A stretch of DNA of 64,000 nt from Thauera sp. 2A1 (GCF_009469595.2 NZ_SSXV01000027.1:1-64000), one strand, 5' to 3'; shown: positions 35,223 to 44,956, counted from the stretch's first letter. The notes: a model not told the origin generated them from the letters alone. Made by a program: numbers and translations.

Positions 35223-37148
35223 TCAGCGAAAGCCGGCCCGCGCGCGCTGCGCGAGGCGCGCGGCGAGGCCGGCATGGCGTCGGGTACGGGCGGCGCAGGC
35301 GGCGAGGAACACGTCCTGCGGGCCGGCGAGCGCCACCCGGCGCGCCGCGCGGGTGACGCCGGTATACAGCAGCTCTCGCGTCAGCACCCGGCTCGGCGCC
35401 GCCGGCAGCACCAGCAGCACCTCGTCGAACTCCGAGCCCTGGCTCTTGTGTACCGTGAGGGCGAAGGCGGTGTCATGTTCGGGCAGCCGCAGCGGCGCGA
35501 CGGCGCGGAAACCGCCGCCGCTGCGCGGGAAATACACCACCAGCTCGCCACCCTCGTCCGCCAGGCACAGACCGACGTCTCCATTGTAGAGGCCGAGCAG
35601 GTAGTCGTTGCGCAGCACGATCAGCGGCCGGCCGGGATACCAGCGTCCCGCGCTGCCCGTGGCGACGGGCAGGCCGAGGGCGGCGCGAAGATGGCGCTCA
35701 AGATGGGCATTCAGCGCCGCCAGGCCGCGCGGCCCTTCGTGTACCGCAGCCAGCACGCGAAAGCGGTCGAAGGCCGCAAAGGCCGCCGCCACGCGCGTCT
35801 GCACATCGCCGCGCTGGTCGCGCAGGCAATCCAGGTAGGGCGCGTAGCCGGCTTGCATGCGCGCCAGCGTCTGCGGCCCCGGTCGCGCGCCCTCATCGGC
35901 GATCCATTGCGCCGCCGCGTCCTCGCCCGCCTGCAGCCAGGCCAGCGCCGCGCCACCGGCGCCGGCGTTGATGTCCGCGGCGAGGCGGCCGATGCCCGAA
36001 TCACCCCGAAAACGGTGGCTCTCGCTGAGCCAGATCACGCTGTCGGCGAGCGTCTCCACAGCGTCGGCTGCGCCCTGGACCGCGCGCGCCTCGCCCGCCG
36101 CTGCGTCATCGCCCGCCAGCGCCTGCGCGATCCTCGCCGCCGGCGTACCGCACAGCGCGGCGAGGCGCTCCAGCATGGCCGGCGTCAATGTCCGCGTAGC
36201 CGACAATTCGGCGAACACCGCGCCCGCCTCCACCGCAGCAAGCTGGTCCTTGTCGCCGAGCAGCACCACGCGCGCCGCGGGCGGCAGCGCGTCGAACAGC
36301 CGCGCCGCCAGCGCCAGGTCCAGCATCGAAGCCTCATCCACCACCAGCACATCGACGGCGAGCGGATTGTCCGCATCGTGGCGGAAGCGGCCCGGCGCGG
36401 GCGTCACGCCCAGCAGGCGATGCACGGTGTGGGCCTCGTCCGGCAGGCGTGCGCGCAGCGCCTTCGGCAGGCCTTGCGCGCGGCTACGCAGCGCCTCGAG
36501 CATGCGCGCCGCCGCCTTGCCGGTGGGCGCCGCCAGCGCGATGCGCAACGCCGGCTCGCGTTGCAGCAGGCAGGCGAGCAGCGCGGCGACAGTCGTCGTC
36601 TTGCCGGTGCCCGGACCGCCGCTGATCACCGTCAGCCGCCCGTCCAGCGCGAGCGCCACGGCGAGCTTCTGCCAGTCGGGGCCGGCAGCGTCCGCCCGTG
36701 GCGGAAAGAGCGCATCGAGCAGTGCGGCGACGCCCTCGCCCGCCGGCTCGGCGGTGCGCGCCCGGGCGCGTGAGGCCAGGGCCCGGGCGAGACGCCATTC
36801 GAGGTCGAAGAAGCGGCGCAGATACAGACGGTCTCCCGCGTCGAGCACCATCGGCTTTGGCGAAGGCCGCGGCCCACCGATCTCGTCTTCGCTCGCCACC
36901 AGGCTGCTATGCAGCAGCCGCTCGCGCAGCGCCTCCACGGCCAGCGCCTGGGCGCTGCCCTCCGCGCGCTGGAACTCCGCCAGCGGCAGGCACACATGGC
37001 CCGCGCTCGCCGCCAGGCTCAGCGCACGCGCTACGCCCGGCAGCACGGCGAGGCTGTCGGCCGGCGCCCCCATGCTGCGGGCCCAGGAGAGCACGTGCGC
37101 GGCGAAGCCATCGGCGAGGTCGAACTGTGCCGGAAGCGTGTCGTTCAT
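35223..37148 (-). CDS. recD: Exodeoxyribonuclease V subunit alpha (RecD helicase)
   Basis: The 641-residue RecD is the 5'-3' helicase of the RecBCD repair enzyme. It has Walker A GGPGTGKTTT, Walker B VLVVDEASMLD, motif III LLGDKDQLAAVEAG, WLSESHRFRGDSGI, and the late FALTVHKSQGSEFDEV and YTGVTRAARRVAL motifs. Length is typical. The ATG at 37148 overlaps the recB stop by four bases (ATGA). With RecB it processes double-strand breaks; RecC is not encoded next to them. Confidence 0.95.
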   Translation of the reverse strand: MNDTLPAQFDLADGFAAHVLSWARSMGAPADSLAVLPGVARALSLAASAGHVCLPLAEFQRAEGSAQALAVEALRERLLHSSLVASEDEIGGPRPSPKPMVLDAGDRLYLRRFFDLEWRLARALASRARARTAEPAGEGVAALLDALFPPRADAAGPDWQKLAVALALDGRLTVISGGPGTGKTTTVAALLACLLQREPALRIALAAPTGKAAARMLEALRSRAQGLPKALRARLPDEAHTVHRLLGVTPAPGRFRHDADNPLAVDVLVVDEASMLDLALAARLFDALPPAARVVLLGDKDQLAAVEAGAVFAELSATRTLTPAMLERLAALCGTPAARIAQALAGDDAAAGEARAVQGAADAVETLADSVIWLSESHRFRGDSGIGRLAADINAGAGGAALAWLQAGEDAAAQWIADEGARPGPQTLARMQAGYAPYLDCLRDQRGDVQTRVAAAFAAFDRFRVLAAVHEGPRGLAALNAHLERHLRAALGLPVATGSAGRWYPGRPLIVLRNDYLLGLYNGDVGLCLADEGGELVVYFPRSGGGFRAVAPLRLPEHDTAFALTVHKSQGSEFDEVLLVLPAAPSRVLTRELLYTGVTRAARRVALAGPQDVFLAACAARTRRHAGLAARLAQRARAGFR

Positions 37149-40100
37149 GCCGGCACCTCGTCGAGCGCGGACGCCACCCCGGCCAGCAGGGCATCCAGCG
37201 CGGCGATCGTCGCGTGCTCTGCGCGGTGGTGGAACACACCCGCTGGCTGCCCATCCTGGCGCCAGCCCGGGCGTACGCCACGCACGAAGAGGTAGAGCAC
37301 GCCGCCGAAGTGGCGCTCGTAGTCGTAGCCCGCCAGGCTGCGGGCAAGATGGCGGTGCAGCGCCACGCTGTAGAGCAGATGCTGCAGGTGGTAGCCGTGC
37401 GCCTGCATCGCCACCTCGAGGCGCGGCGGCGCGTAGTCCTCGATTCCGTCGCCGAGGTGGTTCGACTTCCAGTCCAGCACCCAGTAACGGCCGTCGTGCT
37501 CGAACACCAGGTCGACGTAGCCTTTCAGGTAGCCGCTCAGCTCGGCGAACGCGAGGCGCGGAACGCGGTAGCCGCGCGCAGCCAGCCAGGCATTGAGGGC
37601 GGCGGCGGAGAGCCGCGGCGCAGGCAGATGGAAGCCGAGCTCAACCAGCCGGCGTGCTGTCGGCAGGCTGTCCAGCCGCAGCATGGATGCGCCATCGGTC
37701 AGCAAGGGCGTTGCCAGCACGTCGTCCAGCATGCGCCGCAGCATGCGCGGCAGGCGGCTGGCGTCCGCAGCGGTCGGCAGGCGCTGCGGATGGTCGGCCA
37801 GCGCCGCGGCGATGGCGGCCTCCCAGCCCTCGGGCGCGGTGAAGTCGATGCGCTCGAACACCGCATGCAGGCAGTCGCCCGCCACCGGCCCACGTGGAAA
37901 GCGCAGGATGTCGTCGTCGGCGATCGCCGCGCTGTCCGCAGCGGCACGCGGTGCGCCCCATGCCGCTTCCGATTCGCTGCCCGGCGCGCCAATTTCGGCG
38001 GCAGGCAGCGCGCGCGCGTCATGGTCCAGCGCCGCCTGCTCGTGCGCCGCGCCGGACAGCAGCGCGCTGAAGCTGCCGATGCGCCAGCCCGCAGGTATCG
38101 CCGGCGGCCGCAACGCGCGCGGTCGCGCACCCGCCACCTGCGCGGGCGGCAGCGCCGCGCCGCTGCCGTCAGGAAGGTCGGTGAGCGACATCGTCGGCTG
38201 CCCGTCGAGCACGCTCGCGCCCACCACCGCGCGCCAGCGCGCATCGATCTCGGCCGGCGTCATCTTGTGCGTGCGCCAGGCGGAAAGTTCGACCTCGGCG
38301 CCCGCCACCATCCAGTTCAGCAGGCTGCGGCCGGCTTCGCCGTAGCTCGCCTTGCCACGGGTGATCTTTGCGTAGCAGCCCACCACCAGGTAGCAGCGAT
38401 GTATCGCGCGCGTCAGCGCGACGTACATCAGGCGCACGCTCTCCGCGTCGCGCTCCAGGCGCATGCGGGCCTTGATGTCGTCATCCGCGCGCGCGCCACG
38501 CCGGTAGTCGAGCACCAGCCGGCCGTCATCGTCGTGCCAGGCGCACGTGTCGCCGCCCTCGGCGCCGGACGGATAGCCATCGAACAGGAAGGGGCAGAAC
38601 ACGACGCCGTATTCCAGACCCTTGGCGCGGTGGATGGTGACGATCTGCACCAGGTTGCGGTCCGACTCCAGCCGAAGCTGCGCCGCGTCGCCGCCGGCAC
38701 CGTCGCGGCGGCGGGTGGCGAGCGTGCGCAGCAGCACCTCGGGCGAGGCACTGCCGGCGGCCTGCTGCAGCAGTTCGGCGAGGTGCATCAGGTTGGTGAG
38801 GCGGCGCTCGCCGTCGGCGCGGGCAAGCAGCCGCGCGGCCACGTCCTCGTCGGCCATCCACTGCCGCAGCATGACGCCGAAGCCACGCGCAAGCCAGGTG
38901 TCGCGCCAGCGCGCGAAGGCGTCCAGCGCCGCGAGCAGCGCCGTTTCGTCGGCGGCGAGCGCAGCCAGCGCCCCGGCATCGCGCCCCATCGCCGCGGTGG
39001 CGAGCGCGGCCTTGACGCGCCGCTCGCGCGCGGGCTCCGCGATCGCCAGCAACACGCGCTCGAGTTCCTCCGCATCCTCGCTGGAGAACACGCTCGCCTG
39101 CGACAGCTCCACGCTGCCGACGCCGAAGGCCGCCAGTGCGCGGCGCATGCGCGCACCCTGGGCATGGCTGCGCACCAGCACGGCGATGTCGGCGGGGACG
39201 AGGCCGCGCTCGCCGATGCGGACCTCGCCCGTGCCACCCGCGGCGATCAGGCGCGCGATCTCGGCGGCACTGGCCATCGCGGCGCGCTGTATCGCCATTC
39301 CGCGCGGCAGGCGCTCACCACCCTCGCCGCCGCCGTCATCGTCGTCGAGCTCCTCGTCGCGCGGAATCCGCCACAGGCGCAGCGCGGCCGGGCTGGCGCC
39401 GCTCGCGCTGCGATCGACGAAAGGCGCGCGCGGGCGGGCGCCGGCATCGACACGCTCGTAGGCCAGCCCGGGCAACATGAAAACCCCGGGATTGGCGCCG
39501 AACAGCCGGTTGCAGGCTTCGATCAGCGCCGGCGACGAGCGCTGGTTGTGGCGCAGGGTATGGCGTGTGTCGGTGCGCTCGCGCGCGGCGAGATAGGTGT
39601 GCAGGTCGGCGCTGCGGAAGCTGTAGATCGCCTGCTTGGGGTCGCCAACGAGGAACAGGCTGCCGTGGCGGCCTTCGGCGTTGTAGATGCGATCGAAGAT
39701 GGCGAACTGCAGCGGATCGGTGTCCTGGAACTCGTCGATCAGCGCCACCGGAAAGCGCGCATGCAGCGCCGCCGCCAGCCACGGCTGGCGCCCGGCGGTG
39801 AGCGCGTCGTAGGCGTTCCACAGGATGTCGTCGAAGGCGATCTGGCGACGCTCGCGCTTGCGCCGGCGCAGCTCCTCGGTGGCTTGCCCGATGAAACGGC
39901 GCAGCAGGGCCAGGCGCGCGGCTTCGATGCGGTCCTCGGCCTCGGTGCGCGCCGCGAGCAGTTCGCCGGCCGCGTCGAGGAAGGGATGCTTCGGCGGCGC
40001 GATGCCCTTCGCCAGGCCGGCCTTGGTGGTGCGCCGTTCGAGCATCGCCGCAGTCAGCAGCGCGAGCTTGCTGTCCTCGGGCAAAGGCGCACGGGCATCG

Positions 40101-40936
40101 CCGGCGGCAAGCCAGGCGGCCCACTGCTGGCTGGCGCGCGCCACCGACTCCTTGCTGTAGCTGTTGCCGTTGAGGCCGGGCAGCGCATCGTCCAGGGCCC
40201 GGGCAATGGCGGCCTCCTCGCCCTGCCAGCAGCGTCGTGCCGCAGCATATGCAGCGTCGATGCGCACGGCGGCCGCGGCCAGGTCCGGGTCGGTGGGGAA
40301 TTCGTCCCAACGGCGTTCGGCGAGCGGCCGCGCCATGTCGCCGGCGAGCAGCTCCGCCCAGCTCTCCGGACTGTCGCCGCGCTGCAGCAGGCGGTCGGCC
40401 AGCGGCTGCGGCAGATCCCCGCCGGCGATCTCGCGGCGCCAGAAGTCCTGCGTCACTTCCAGGCGCAGTTCGCCATCGTCCTCGACCAGCTCCAGCGCGT
40501 AGGGCAGGCCGGCGGCGAAGGGCGTGTCGGCGAGGGCGCGCTGGCAGAAGCCGTGGATGGTGAAGATCGCCGCCTCATCGAAGGCCTGCAGTGCGGTGCG
40601 CAAGCGGCGCGCCATGTCGTCATGCGCGAGGCGGCCGGTGGCGAGCACGGCGCCGATCAGCGACGGGACGAAGGGATCACCGTCGGCTTCGCCGCCCTCC
40701 AGCACCCTGAGGGTATCGACGATGCGGTCACGGATGCGGGTCGCCAGTTCGGCGGTGGCGGCGCGGGTGAAGGTGACGACGAGGAGCGATTCGACCGGCA
40801 CCGCCTGCTCCAGCAGCAGGCGCAGGTAGAGCCCGCAGATGTTCCAGGTCTTGCCGGTGCCGGCGGAGGCCTCGACCAGGCGGAGGCCGTCGAGCGGGCA
40901 GGCGAAGACGTCGAGATCGGTGGCGGTGGCTGGCAT
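37145..40936 (-). CDS. recB: Exodeoxyribonuclease V subunit beta (RecB helicase-nuclease)
   Basis: The 1263-residue RecB is the 3'-5' helicase and nuclease of RecBCD. The helicase shows VEASAGTGKTW, FTRAATAELATRIR, IHGFCQRAL, VALIDEFQDTDPLQF, VGDPKQAIYSFR, TIHRAKGLEY and YVALTRAIHR. The C-terminal nuclease carries YVDLVFEHDGRYWVLDWKSN, with the metal-binding Asp and Lys of the PD-(D/E)xK fold. I chose the ATG at 40936; a TTG 12 codons upstream is less likely. The region upstream holds a terminator and a phasin gene instead of recC. recB and recD overlap and are co-translated. Confidence 0.95.
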   Translation of the reverse strand: MPATATDLDVFACPLDGLRLVEASAGTGKTWNICGLYLRLLLEQAVPVESLLVVTFTRAATAELATRIRDRIVDTLRVLEGGEADGDPFVPSLIGAVLATGRLAHDDMARRLRTALQAFDEAAIFTIHGFCQRALADTPFAAGLPYALELVEDDGELRLEVTQDFWRREIAGGDLPQPLADRLLQRGDSPESWAELLAGDMARPLAERRWDEFPTDPDLAAAAVRIDAAYAAARRCWQGEEAAIARALDDALPGLNGNSYSKESVARASQQWAAWLAAGDARAPLPEDSKLALLTAAMLERRTTKAGLAKGIAPPKHPFLDAAGELLAARTEAEDRIEAARLALLRRFIGQATEELRRRKRERRQIAFDDILWNAYDALTAGRQPWLAAALHARFPVALIDEFQDTDPLQFAIFDRIYNAEGRHGSLFLVGDPKQAIYSFRSADLHTYLAARERTDTRHTLRHNQRSSPALIEACNRLFGANPGVFMLPGLAYERVDAGARPRAPFVDRSASGASPAALRLWRIPRDEELDDDDGGGEGGERLPRGMAIQRAAMASAAEIARLIAAGGTGEVRIGERGLVPADIAVLVRSHAQGARMRRALAAFGVGSVELSQASVFSSEDAEELERVLLAIAEPARERRVKAALATAAMGRDAGALAALAADETALLAALDAFARWRDTWLARGFGVMLRQWMADEDVAARLLARADGERRLTNLMHLAELLQQAAGSASPEVLLRTLATRRRDGAGGDAAQLRLESDRNLVQIVTIHRAKGLEYGVVFCPFLFDGYPSGAEGGDTCAWHDDDGRLVLDYRRGARADDDIKARMRLERDAESVRLMYVALTRAIHRCYLVVGCYAKITRGKASYGEAGRSLLNWMVAGAEVELSAWRTHKMTPAEIDARWRAVVGASVLDGQPTMSLTDLPDGSGAALPPAQVAGARPRALRPPAIPAGWRIGSFSALLSGAAHEQAALDHDARALPAAEIGAPGSESEAAWGAPRAAADSAAIADDDILRFPRGPVAGDCLHAVFERIDFTAPEGWEAAIAAALADHPQRLPTAADASRLPRMLRRMLDDVLATPLLTDGASMLRLDSLPTARRLVELGFHLPAPRLSAAALNAWLAARGYRVPRLAFAELSGYLKGYVDLVFEHDGRYWVLDWKSNHLGDGIEDYAPPRLEVAMQAHGYHLQHLLYSVALHRHLARSLAGYDYERHFGGVLYLFVRGVRPGWRQDGQPAGVFHHRAEHATIAALDALLAGVASALDEVPA

Positions 40937-40984
40937 CGCCGGGATGGTAGCGAGGGCGCAGTGCGGTCGCAAACCGGCCGTACC

Positions 40985-41020
40985 AAAAGCGAAAGGGCCC
41001 CGCAGGGCCCTTTCGCTTTT
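40985..41020. terminator. Perfect bidirectional intrinsic terminator
   Basis: Two 16-base arms (40985-41000 AAAAGCGAAAGGGCCC and its exact complement 41005-41020) pair around a four-base CGCA loop, with A and T runs at both ends. It lies 36 bases after the phasin stop and should end the phasin transcript before recB on the same strand. Confidence 0.93.
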
Positions 41021-41056
41021 GCATGCGTGCGAACCGCACGCGCGGGGTCCTCAGGC

Positions 41057-41635
41057 TCAGGCGGCCTTCAGCACCGAGGCGGCAGCCTGGGTCGTCTTGG
41101 AGACGGTCTCGACGGCGGCGGCAGTGGCGCTCTCGACGTTGGCCTGGGCCACTTCGGACACCTGCTTGGCGGCCTTGGTCGCGCCTTCGTAGGCGGCGGT
41201 GGCGTTGGCGATGGCGCTCTTGAGCGCGGCGACGGCAGCTTCCGAACCGGCCGGCGCGTTCTTGGCGAAATCCTCGACCGCGGCGTTCAGGTTCTTCACC
41301 AGTTGATCGGCTTCGGTTTCGTACAGCTTGCTCAGCTCACCCTGGGCCTGGGCGGCGATGCTGGCGACGGAGCCCAGATAGGCGACGTTCTTTTCCAGCA
41401 CCGGGGTGATGAGGCCGAGTTGCAGCGAGGCCAGGGCCTTCGGGTCCTTGGCTTCGGCGACCGACTTGCTCAGCGCGATGCTGTCGTCGAACAGCGCACG
41501 GGCGGCGGCCAGGTTCAGGCTCGACAGGCGCTCGACGGCGGAGAAGAGGCTGGCGCTGGCGGCGGAAGCGGCCTGCAGGCCGGTCTCGATGCTGGCCTTG
41601 CCGGCGGCGACGAATTTTTCAGCGGACATGTTCAT
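41057..41635 (-). CDS. phaP: Phasin family protein (PHA granule coat)
   Basis: The 192-residue protein is almost entirely alpha-helical and alanine-rich, without signal peptide. It contains the phasin pattern: SAEKFVAAGKASIETGLQAA, ERLSSLNLAAARALFDDSIA, LITPVLEKNVAYLGSVASIA, then helices ending in an Ala/Thr-rich tail. It coats polyhydroxyalkanoate granules in the cytoplasm. The ATG at 41635 has GGAG seven bases upstream. A TTGCACTGCAA-type site about 55 bases upstream suggests control by PhaR. It is monocistronic, with a strong terminator behind it. Confidence 0.9.
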   Translation of the reverse strand: MNMSAEKFVAAGKASIETGLQAASAASASLFSAVERLSSLNLAAARALFDDSIALSKSVAEAKDPKALASLQLGLITPVLEKNVAYLGSVASIAAQAQGELSKLYETEADQLVKNLNAAVEDFAKNAPAGSEAAVAALKSAIANATAAYEGATKAAKQVSEVAQANVESATAAAVETVSKTTQAAASVLKAA

Positions 41636-41689
41636 GGTGAGACTCCTTGGATTGATCTGGAAGCTGCAAACTCTTGATGTGATTCGTAT

Positions 41690-41702
41690 GTTGCACTGCA
41701 AC
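41690..41702. promoter_or_regulatory. Candidate PhaR operator upstream of phasin gene
   Basis: GTTGCACTGCAAC is an inverted repeat of GTTGC/GCAAC. It matches the TGC-rich palindrome bound by PhaR repressors of phasin genes in other PHA producers. It sits 55-67 bases upstream of the phasin start. PhaR itself is not in the window. Confidence 0.55.
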
Positions 41703-41752
41703 AAAATCAATTACAAGGGGTTTCTCGAAATTTTTGCCTGCTCGCTGCCGGG

Positions 41753-42517
41753 CTAGCGAGGAGCAGACGCCGATGCATCCTCCGCCCAGTTCGCCCAGTC
41801 GGGGTCGGGCAGCTCGGCGAACACGCGCCGCAGGCTGGCGCCCCACTGGCCGTGGATCATGTTGAAGTAGGGGTTCTCGGCGTCGATGCTCACGTGGCGC
41901 GCGACTTTCAGTTCGTTGCTGCGGTAGATCAGCAGGTCCAGCGGCAGGCCCACCGACAGGTTCGAGCGGATGGTGGAGTCCATCGAGATGAGCGCGCATT
42001 TGGCGGCCTCGTCGAGCGAGGTGGCGCTGGTGACGACGCGGTCGATGATGGGCTTGCCGTATTTGGATTCGCCGATCTGGAAGTAGGGCGTGTCCTCCGT
42101 GGCCTCGATGAAATTGCCCGCGGCGTAGATCTGGAACAGCCGCGGCGGCTCACTGTCGATCTGCCCGCACAGGATGAAGGAGGCGTTGAAGTCCACGCCG
42201 AACTCCTTCAGCGGCCCGGCGTCGCGCTGGTAGACCTTGCGCACGGTGTCGCCCACCATGCGCGCACATTCGAACATCGTCGCCGCGCTCCACACGCTTT
42301 CATGGTCCTGCACGCTTGCGTGTTCGCGCAGCAGGTTGACCACCGCCTGGGTGATGGCGAGGTTGCCGGCGCTCATCAGCACCACGACACGATCCCCCGG
42401 GCGCTCGAAGACGGTCATCTTGCGGAAGGTGTTGATGTGGTCCACCCCGGCGTTGGTGCGGGAGTCGGACAGGCAGACCAGGCCTTCGTCGAGGCGCATG
42501 GCAACGCAGTAGGTCAT
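41753..42517 (-). CDS. Proteasome-type protease, Anbu family
   Basis: The 254-residue protein begins MTYCVAMRLDEGLVCLSDSR, so Thr2 becomes the N-terminal nucleophile after Met removal. The beta-type proteasome fold shows VVVLMSAGNLAITQAV and FNASFILCGQIDSEPPRLFQIYAAGNF. Anbu proteins form open ring or helical assemblies, and no peptidase substrate is established. The ATG overlaps the alpha-E stop by four bases. It is the last gene of the minus-strand cluster with alpha-E, circularly permuted ATP-grasp and transglutaminase genes, which is the classical Anbu context. A transcript from this gene would end near the phasin promoter. Confidence 0.92.
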   Translation of the reverse strand: MTYCVAMRLDEGLVCLSDSRTNAGVDHINTFRKMTVFERPGDRVVVLMSAGNLAITQAVVNLLREHASVQDHESVWSAATMFECARMVGDTVRKVYQRDAGPLKEFGVDFNASFILCGQIDSEPPRLFQIYAAGNFIEATEDTPYFQIGESKYGKPIIDRVVTSATSLDEAAKCALISMDSTIRSNLSVGLPLDLLIYRSNELKVARHVSIDAENPYFNMIHGQWGASLRRVFAELPDPDWANWAEDASASAPR

Positions 42518-43464
42518 GGGGTGGCCACCGGCATCAGGAAATCGTTGCTGATGCGGTCGCCGAGCTTGTTGATGCAGGCGAGGAACTTCTCCAGCGATTC
42601 ATGCAGGCCGACCGCGAAAATGTCGTCCATGCTGCCGTAGTGCAGGCTGGCATGCAACGCGCCGGCCTTGCGCGTCGTCTCGCAGGAACGCGAATTCGCG
42701 ACCTGGCCGAGGATGTCGACGATCTCGTCCAGGCAGGCGTGCAGCGAGCGCGGCATGGCATCGTTGAGCATCAGCAGCTCGGCCACCTTGTGCGGCGTGA
42801 TGACATCGCGATAGACCTGGCGGTAGGTCTCGAACGCCGACACCGAGCGCAGCAGCGAGCCCCAACGGTAGTAGTCGGTGGCGTTGTGCACGTCCTCGCC
42901 CGCCGGCATCAGCGCGTGGTACTTCACGTCGAGCAGGCGCGCGGTGTTGTCGGCGCGCTCGAGGAAGGTGCCCAGGCGCGCGAACTGGAAGGCGTCGTCG
43001 TGGAACATGGTGCCCACGGTGACGCCGCGCAGCAGGTGCGAGCGGAACTTGACCCACTCGAAGAAGGCGCCGAGGTCCATGTCCTGCAAGCGGGCAGGCG
43101 TCAGCTCACGGATCTCCAGCCAGGTGGTGTTGGTGGTCTCCCACATCTCGCTGGTGAGCTTGCCCCGCACCGCGTGGGCGTTCTCGCGCGCCGCGCGCAG
43201 GCAGTTCCACACGCTGGACAGGTTGTCGCGATCGAGCAGCACGAACTCGATCACGTCGCGCGGGCTCAGCGGCCGGCCGGTGCGCGCATAGGCGTCGGTC
43301 AGCTCGCTGATGTCGAGGATCGCGCGCCAGTCGGCGTGGCCGTCGCCATTCACACCGGGCAGCATCGACATGCGATAGGACACGTCGAGCATGCGTACGG
43401 TGTTCTCGGCGCGTTCGGTGTAGCGGGCCATCCAGTACAGGTGGTCGGCAGTGCGGCTCAGCAT
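42514..43464 (-). CDS. Alpha-E domain protein (DUF403)
   Basis: The 316-residue protein is an all-alpha alpha-E domain, starting MLSRTADHLYWMARYTERAENTVRMLDVSYRM. Conserved features include EMWETTNTTWLEIRE, FHDDAFQFARLGTFLERADNTARLLDVKYH and the late ILGQVANSRS. The family accompanies circularly permuted ATP-grasp ligases and is proposed to act in peptide synthesis or tagging; no reaction has been proven. It lies 46 bases after the ATP-grasp gene and overlaps Anbu. The ATG has GGAGG upstream. Confidence 0.9.
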   Translation of the reverse strand: MLSRTADHLYWMARYTERAENTVRMLDVSYRMSMLPGVNGDGHADWRAILDISELTDAYARTGRPLSPRDVIEFVLLDRDNLSSVWNCLRAARENAHAVRGKLTSEMWETTNTTWLEIRELTPARLQDMDLGAFFEWVKFRSHLLRGVTVGTMFHDDAFQFARLGTFLERADNTARLLDVKYHALMPAGEDVHNATDYYRWGSLLRSVSAFETYRQVYRDVITPHKVAELLMLNDAMPRSLHACLDEIVDILGQVANSRSCETTRKAGALHASLHYGSMDDIFAVGLHESLEKFLACINKLGDRISNDFLMPVATP

Positions 43465-43510
43465 GATGCAATCCTCCGTATCGTTCTTGTCGGCGGTTGG
43501 GCGCGCGGGC

Positions 43511-44956
43511 TCAGTCGACCACCCAGGTGTCCTTGGTGCCGCCGCCCTGCGACGAATTCACCACCAGCGAGCCTTCCTTCAGCGCCACCCGGGTCAGGCC
43601 GCCGGGCACCATGCGGATCTGCTTGCCGCCCGACAGCACGAAGGGACGCAGGTCGATGTGGCGCGGCGCGATGCCGGCCTCGACGAAGGTCGGGCAGGTC
43701 GACAGCGACAGCGTGGGCTGGGCGATGTATTTCTCGGGCGCGGCGAGGATGCGCTGGCGGAAGTCCTCGATCTCGGCCTTTGTGGACGCCGGCCCGACCA
43801 GCATCCCGTAGCCGCCCGCGCCGTGCACTTCCTTCACCACCAGCTCGGGGAGGCGGTCCAGCACGTAGGCGAGGTCGTCCTGCTCGCGCAGCATCCAGGT
43901 GGGAACGTTGTTGAGGATGGGCTCCTCGCCGAGGTAGAAACGCACCATCTCCGGCACGTAGGGATAGATCGACTTGTCGTCGGCCACGCCGGTGCCCACC
44001 GCGTTGGCCAGCGTCACGTGGCCGGCCTGGTAGGCGCGCATCAGGCCGGGCACGCCCAGCATGGAATCGGCGCGGAAGGCGAGCGGGTCGAGGAAGTCGT
44101 CGTCGATGCGGCGGTAGATCACGTCCACCCGCCGCGGTCCCTGCGTGGTGCGCATGTACAGCACGTCGTCCTGCACGAACATGTCCTGGCCTTCGACCAG
44201 TTCCACTCCCATCTGCTGGGCGAGGAAGCTGTGCTCGAAGTAGGCGCTGTTGTGGGCGCCCGGCGTCATCACCACCACCGTGGGGTCGACCACGCCGGCC
44301 GGCGCCACCGCGCGCAGCGTCTCCAGCAGCAGGTCGGGGTAGTGATCGACCGGCTGCACGTGGTAGCGCGAGAACAGGTCGGGGAAGAGCCGCATCATCA
44401 TCTTGCGGTTCTCCAGCATGTAGCTCACGCCCGAGGGCACGCGCAGGTTGTCCTCCAGCACGAAGAACTCGCCCTTGCCGTCGGCCCCGGCCGCGCGCAC
44501 CAGGTCGATGCCGGCGATCATCGAATACAGGCCGCCGGGCACCTTGACGCCCTTCATCTCGGGGCGGAACTGCGCGTTGTCGAGGATCTGGTCGGCCGGG
44601 ATGCGGCCGGCGCGCAGGATTTCCTGGCCATGGTAGATGTCGGCGAGGAAGGCATTGAGGGCGCGCACGCGCTGGGCCAGGCCGCGCTCGAGCTCGCGCC
44701 ACTCGCTGCCCGGAATGATGCGCGGCAGCAGGTCGAACGGGATCAGCCGCTCCTTGCCGCCCTCTGCGCCATACACGTTGAAGGTGATGCCGACGCGATG
44801 AAAGGCGATGTCGGCCTCGCTGCGCTTGCGCTCGATCAACTCGCGCGGCATCTCGTGCAGCCAGCGCTCATAGGGCTGGTAGTGCGGGCGCACGGCGCCG
44901 TCCGCAGAGTGCATCTCGTCGTAGGGCTTGGCCCCGGTTCTGGTCGCTTCGGACAT
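43511..44956 (-). CDS. Circularly permuted type 2 ATP-grasp protein
   Basis: The 481-residue protein belongs to the circularly permuted ATP-grasp family (DUF404/DUF407). Landmarks are FNVYGAEGGKERLIPFDLLPRI, EVHGAGGYGMLVGPAST and the C-terminal RMVPGGLTRVALKEGSLVVNSSQGGGTKDTWV. It is predicted to activate a carboxylate with ATP and form an amide bond, using peptide or glutamate-like substrates. It is paired with alpha-E and Anbu downstream. The ATG at 44956 has GGGAG upstream. A 174-base gap with no gene (44957-45130) lies behind it, so this trio may have its own promoter. Confidence 0.92.
   Translation of the reverse strand: MSEATRTGAKPYDEMHSADGAVRPHYQPYERWLHEMPRELIERKRSEADIAFHRVGITFNVYGAEGGKERLIPFDLLPRIIPGSEWRELERGLAQRVRALNAFLADIYHGQEILRAGRIPADQILDNAQFRPEMKGVKVPGGLYSMIAGIDLVRAAGADGKGEFFVLEDNLRVPSGVSYMLENRKMMMRLFPDLFSRYHVQPVDHYPDLLLETLRAVAPAGVVDPTVVVMTPGAHNSAYFEHSFLAQQMGVELVEGQDMFVQDDVLYMRTTQGPRRVDVIYRRIDDDFLDPLAFRADSMLGVPGLMRAYQAGHVTLANAVGTGVADDKSIYPYVPEMVRFYLGEEPILNNVPTWMLREQDDLAYVLDRLPELVVKEVHGAGGYGMLVGPASTKAEIEDFRQRILAAPEKYIAQPTLSLSTCPTFVEAGIAPRHIDLRPFVLSGGKQIRMVPGGLTRVALKEGSLVVNSSQGGGTKDTWVVD

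Noticed and set aside
36698..41677. Plus-strand open frame of about 1659 codons opposite recD, recB and phasin
   Set aside because: It runs across three genes and a terminator; the opposite strand shows all RecB and RecD motifs.
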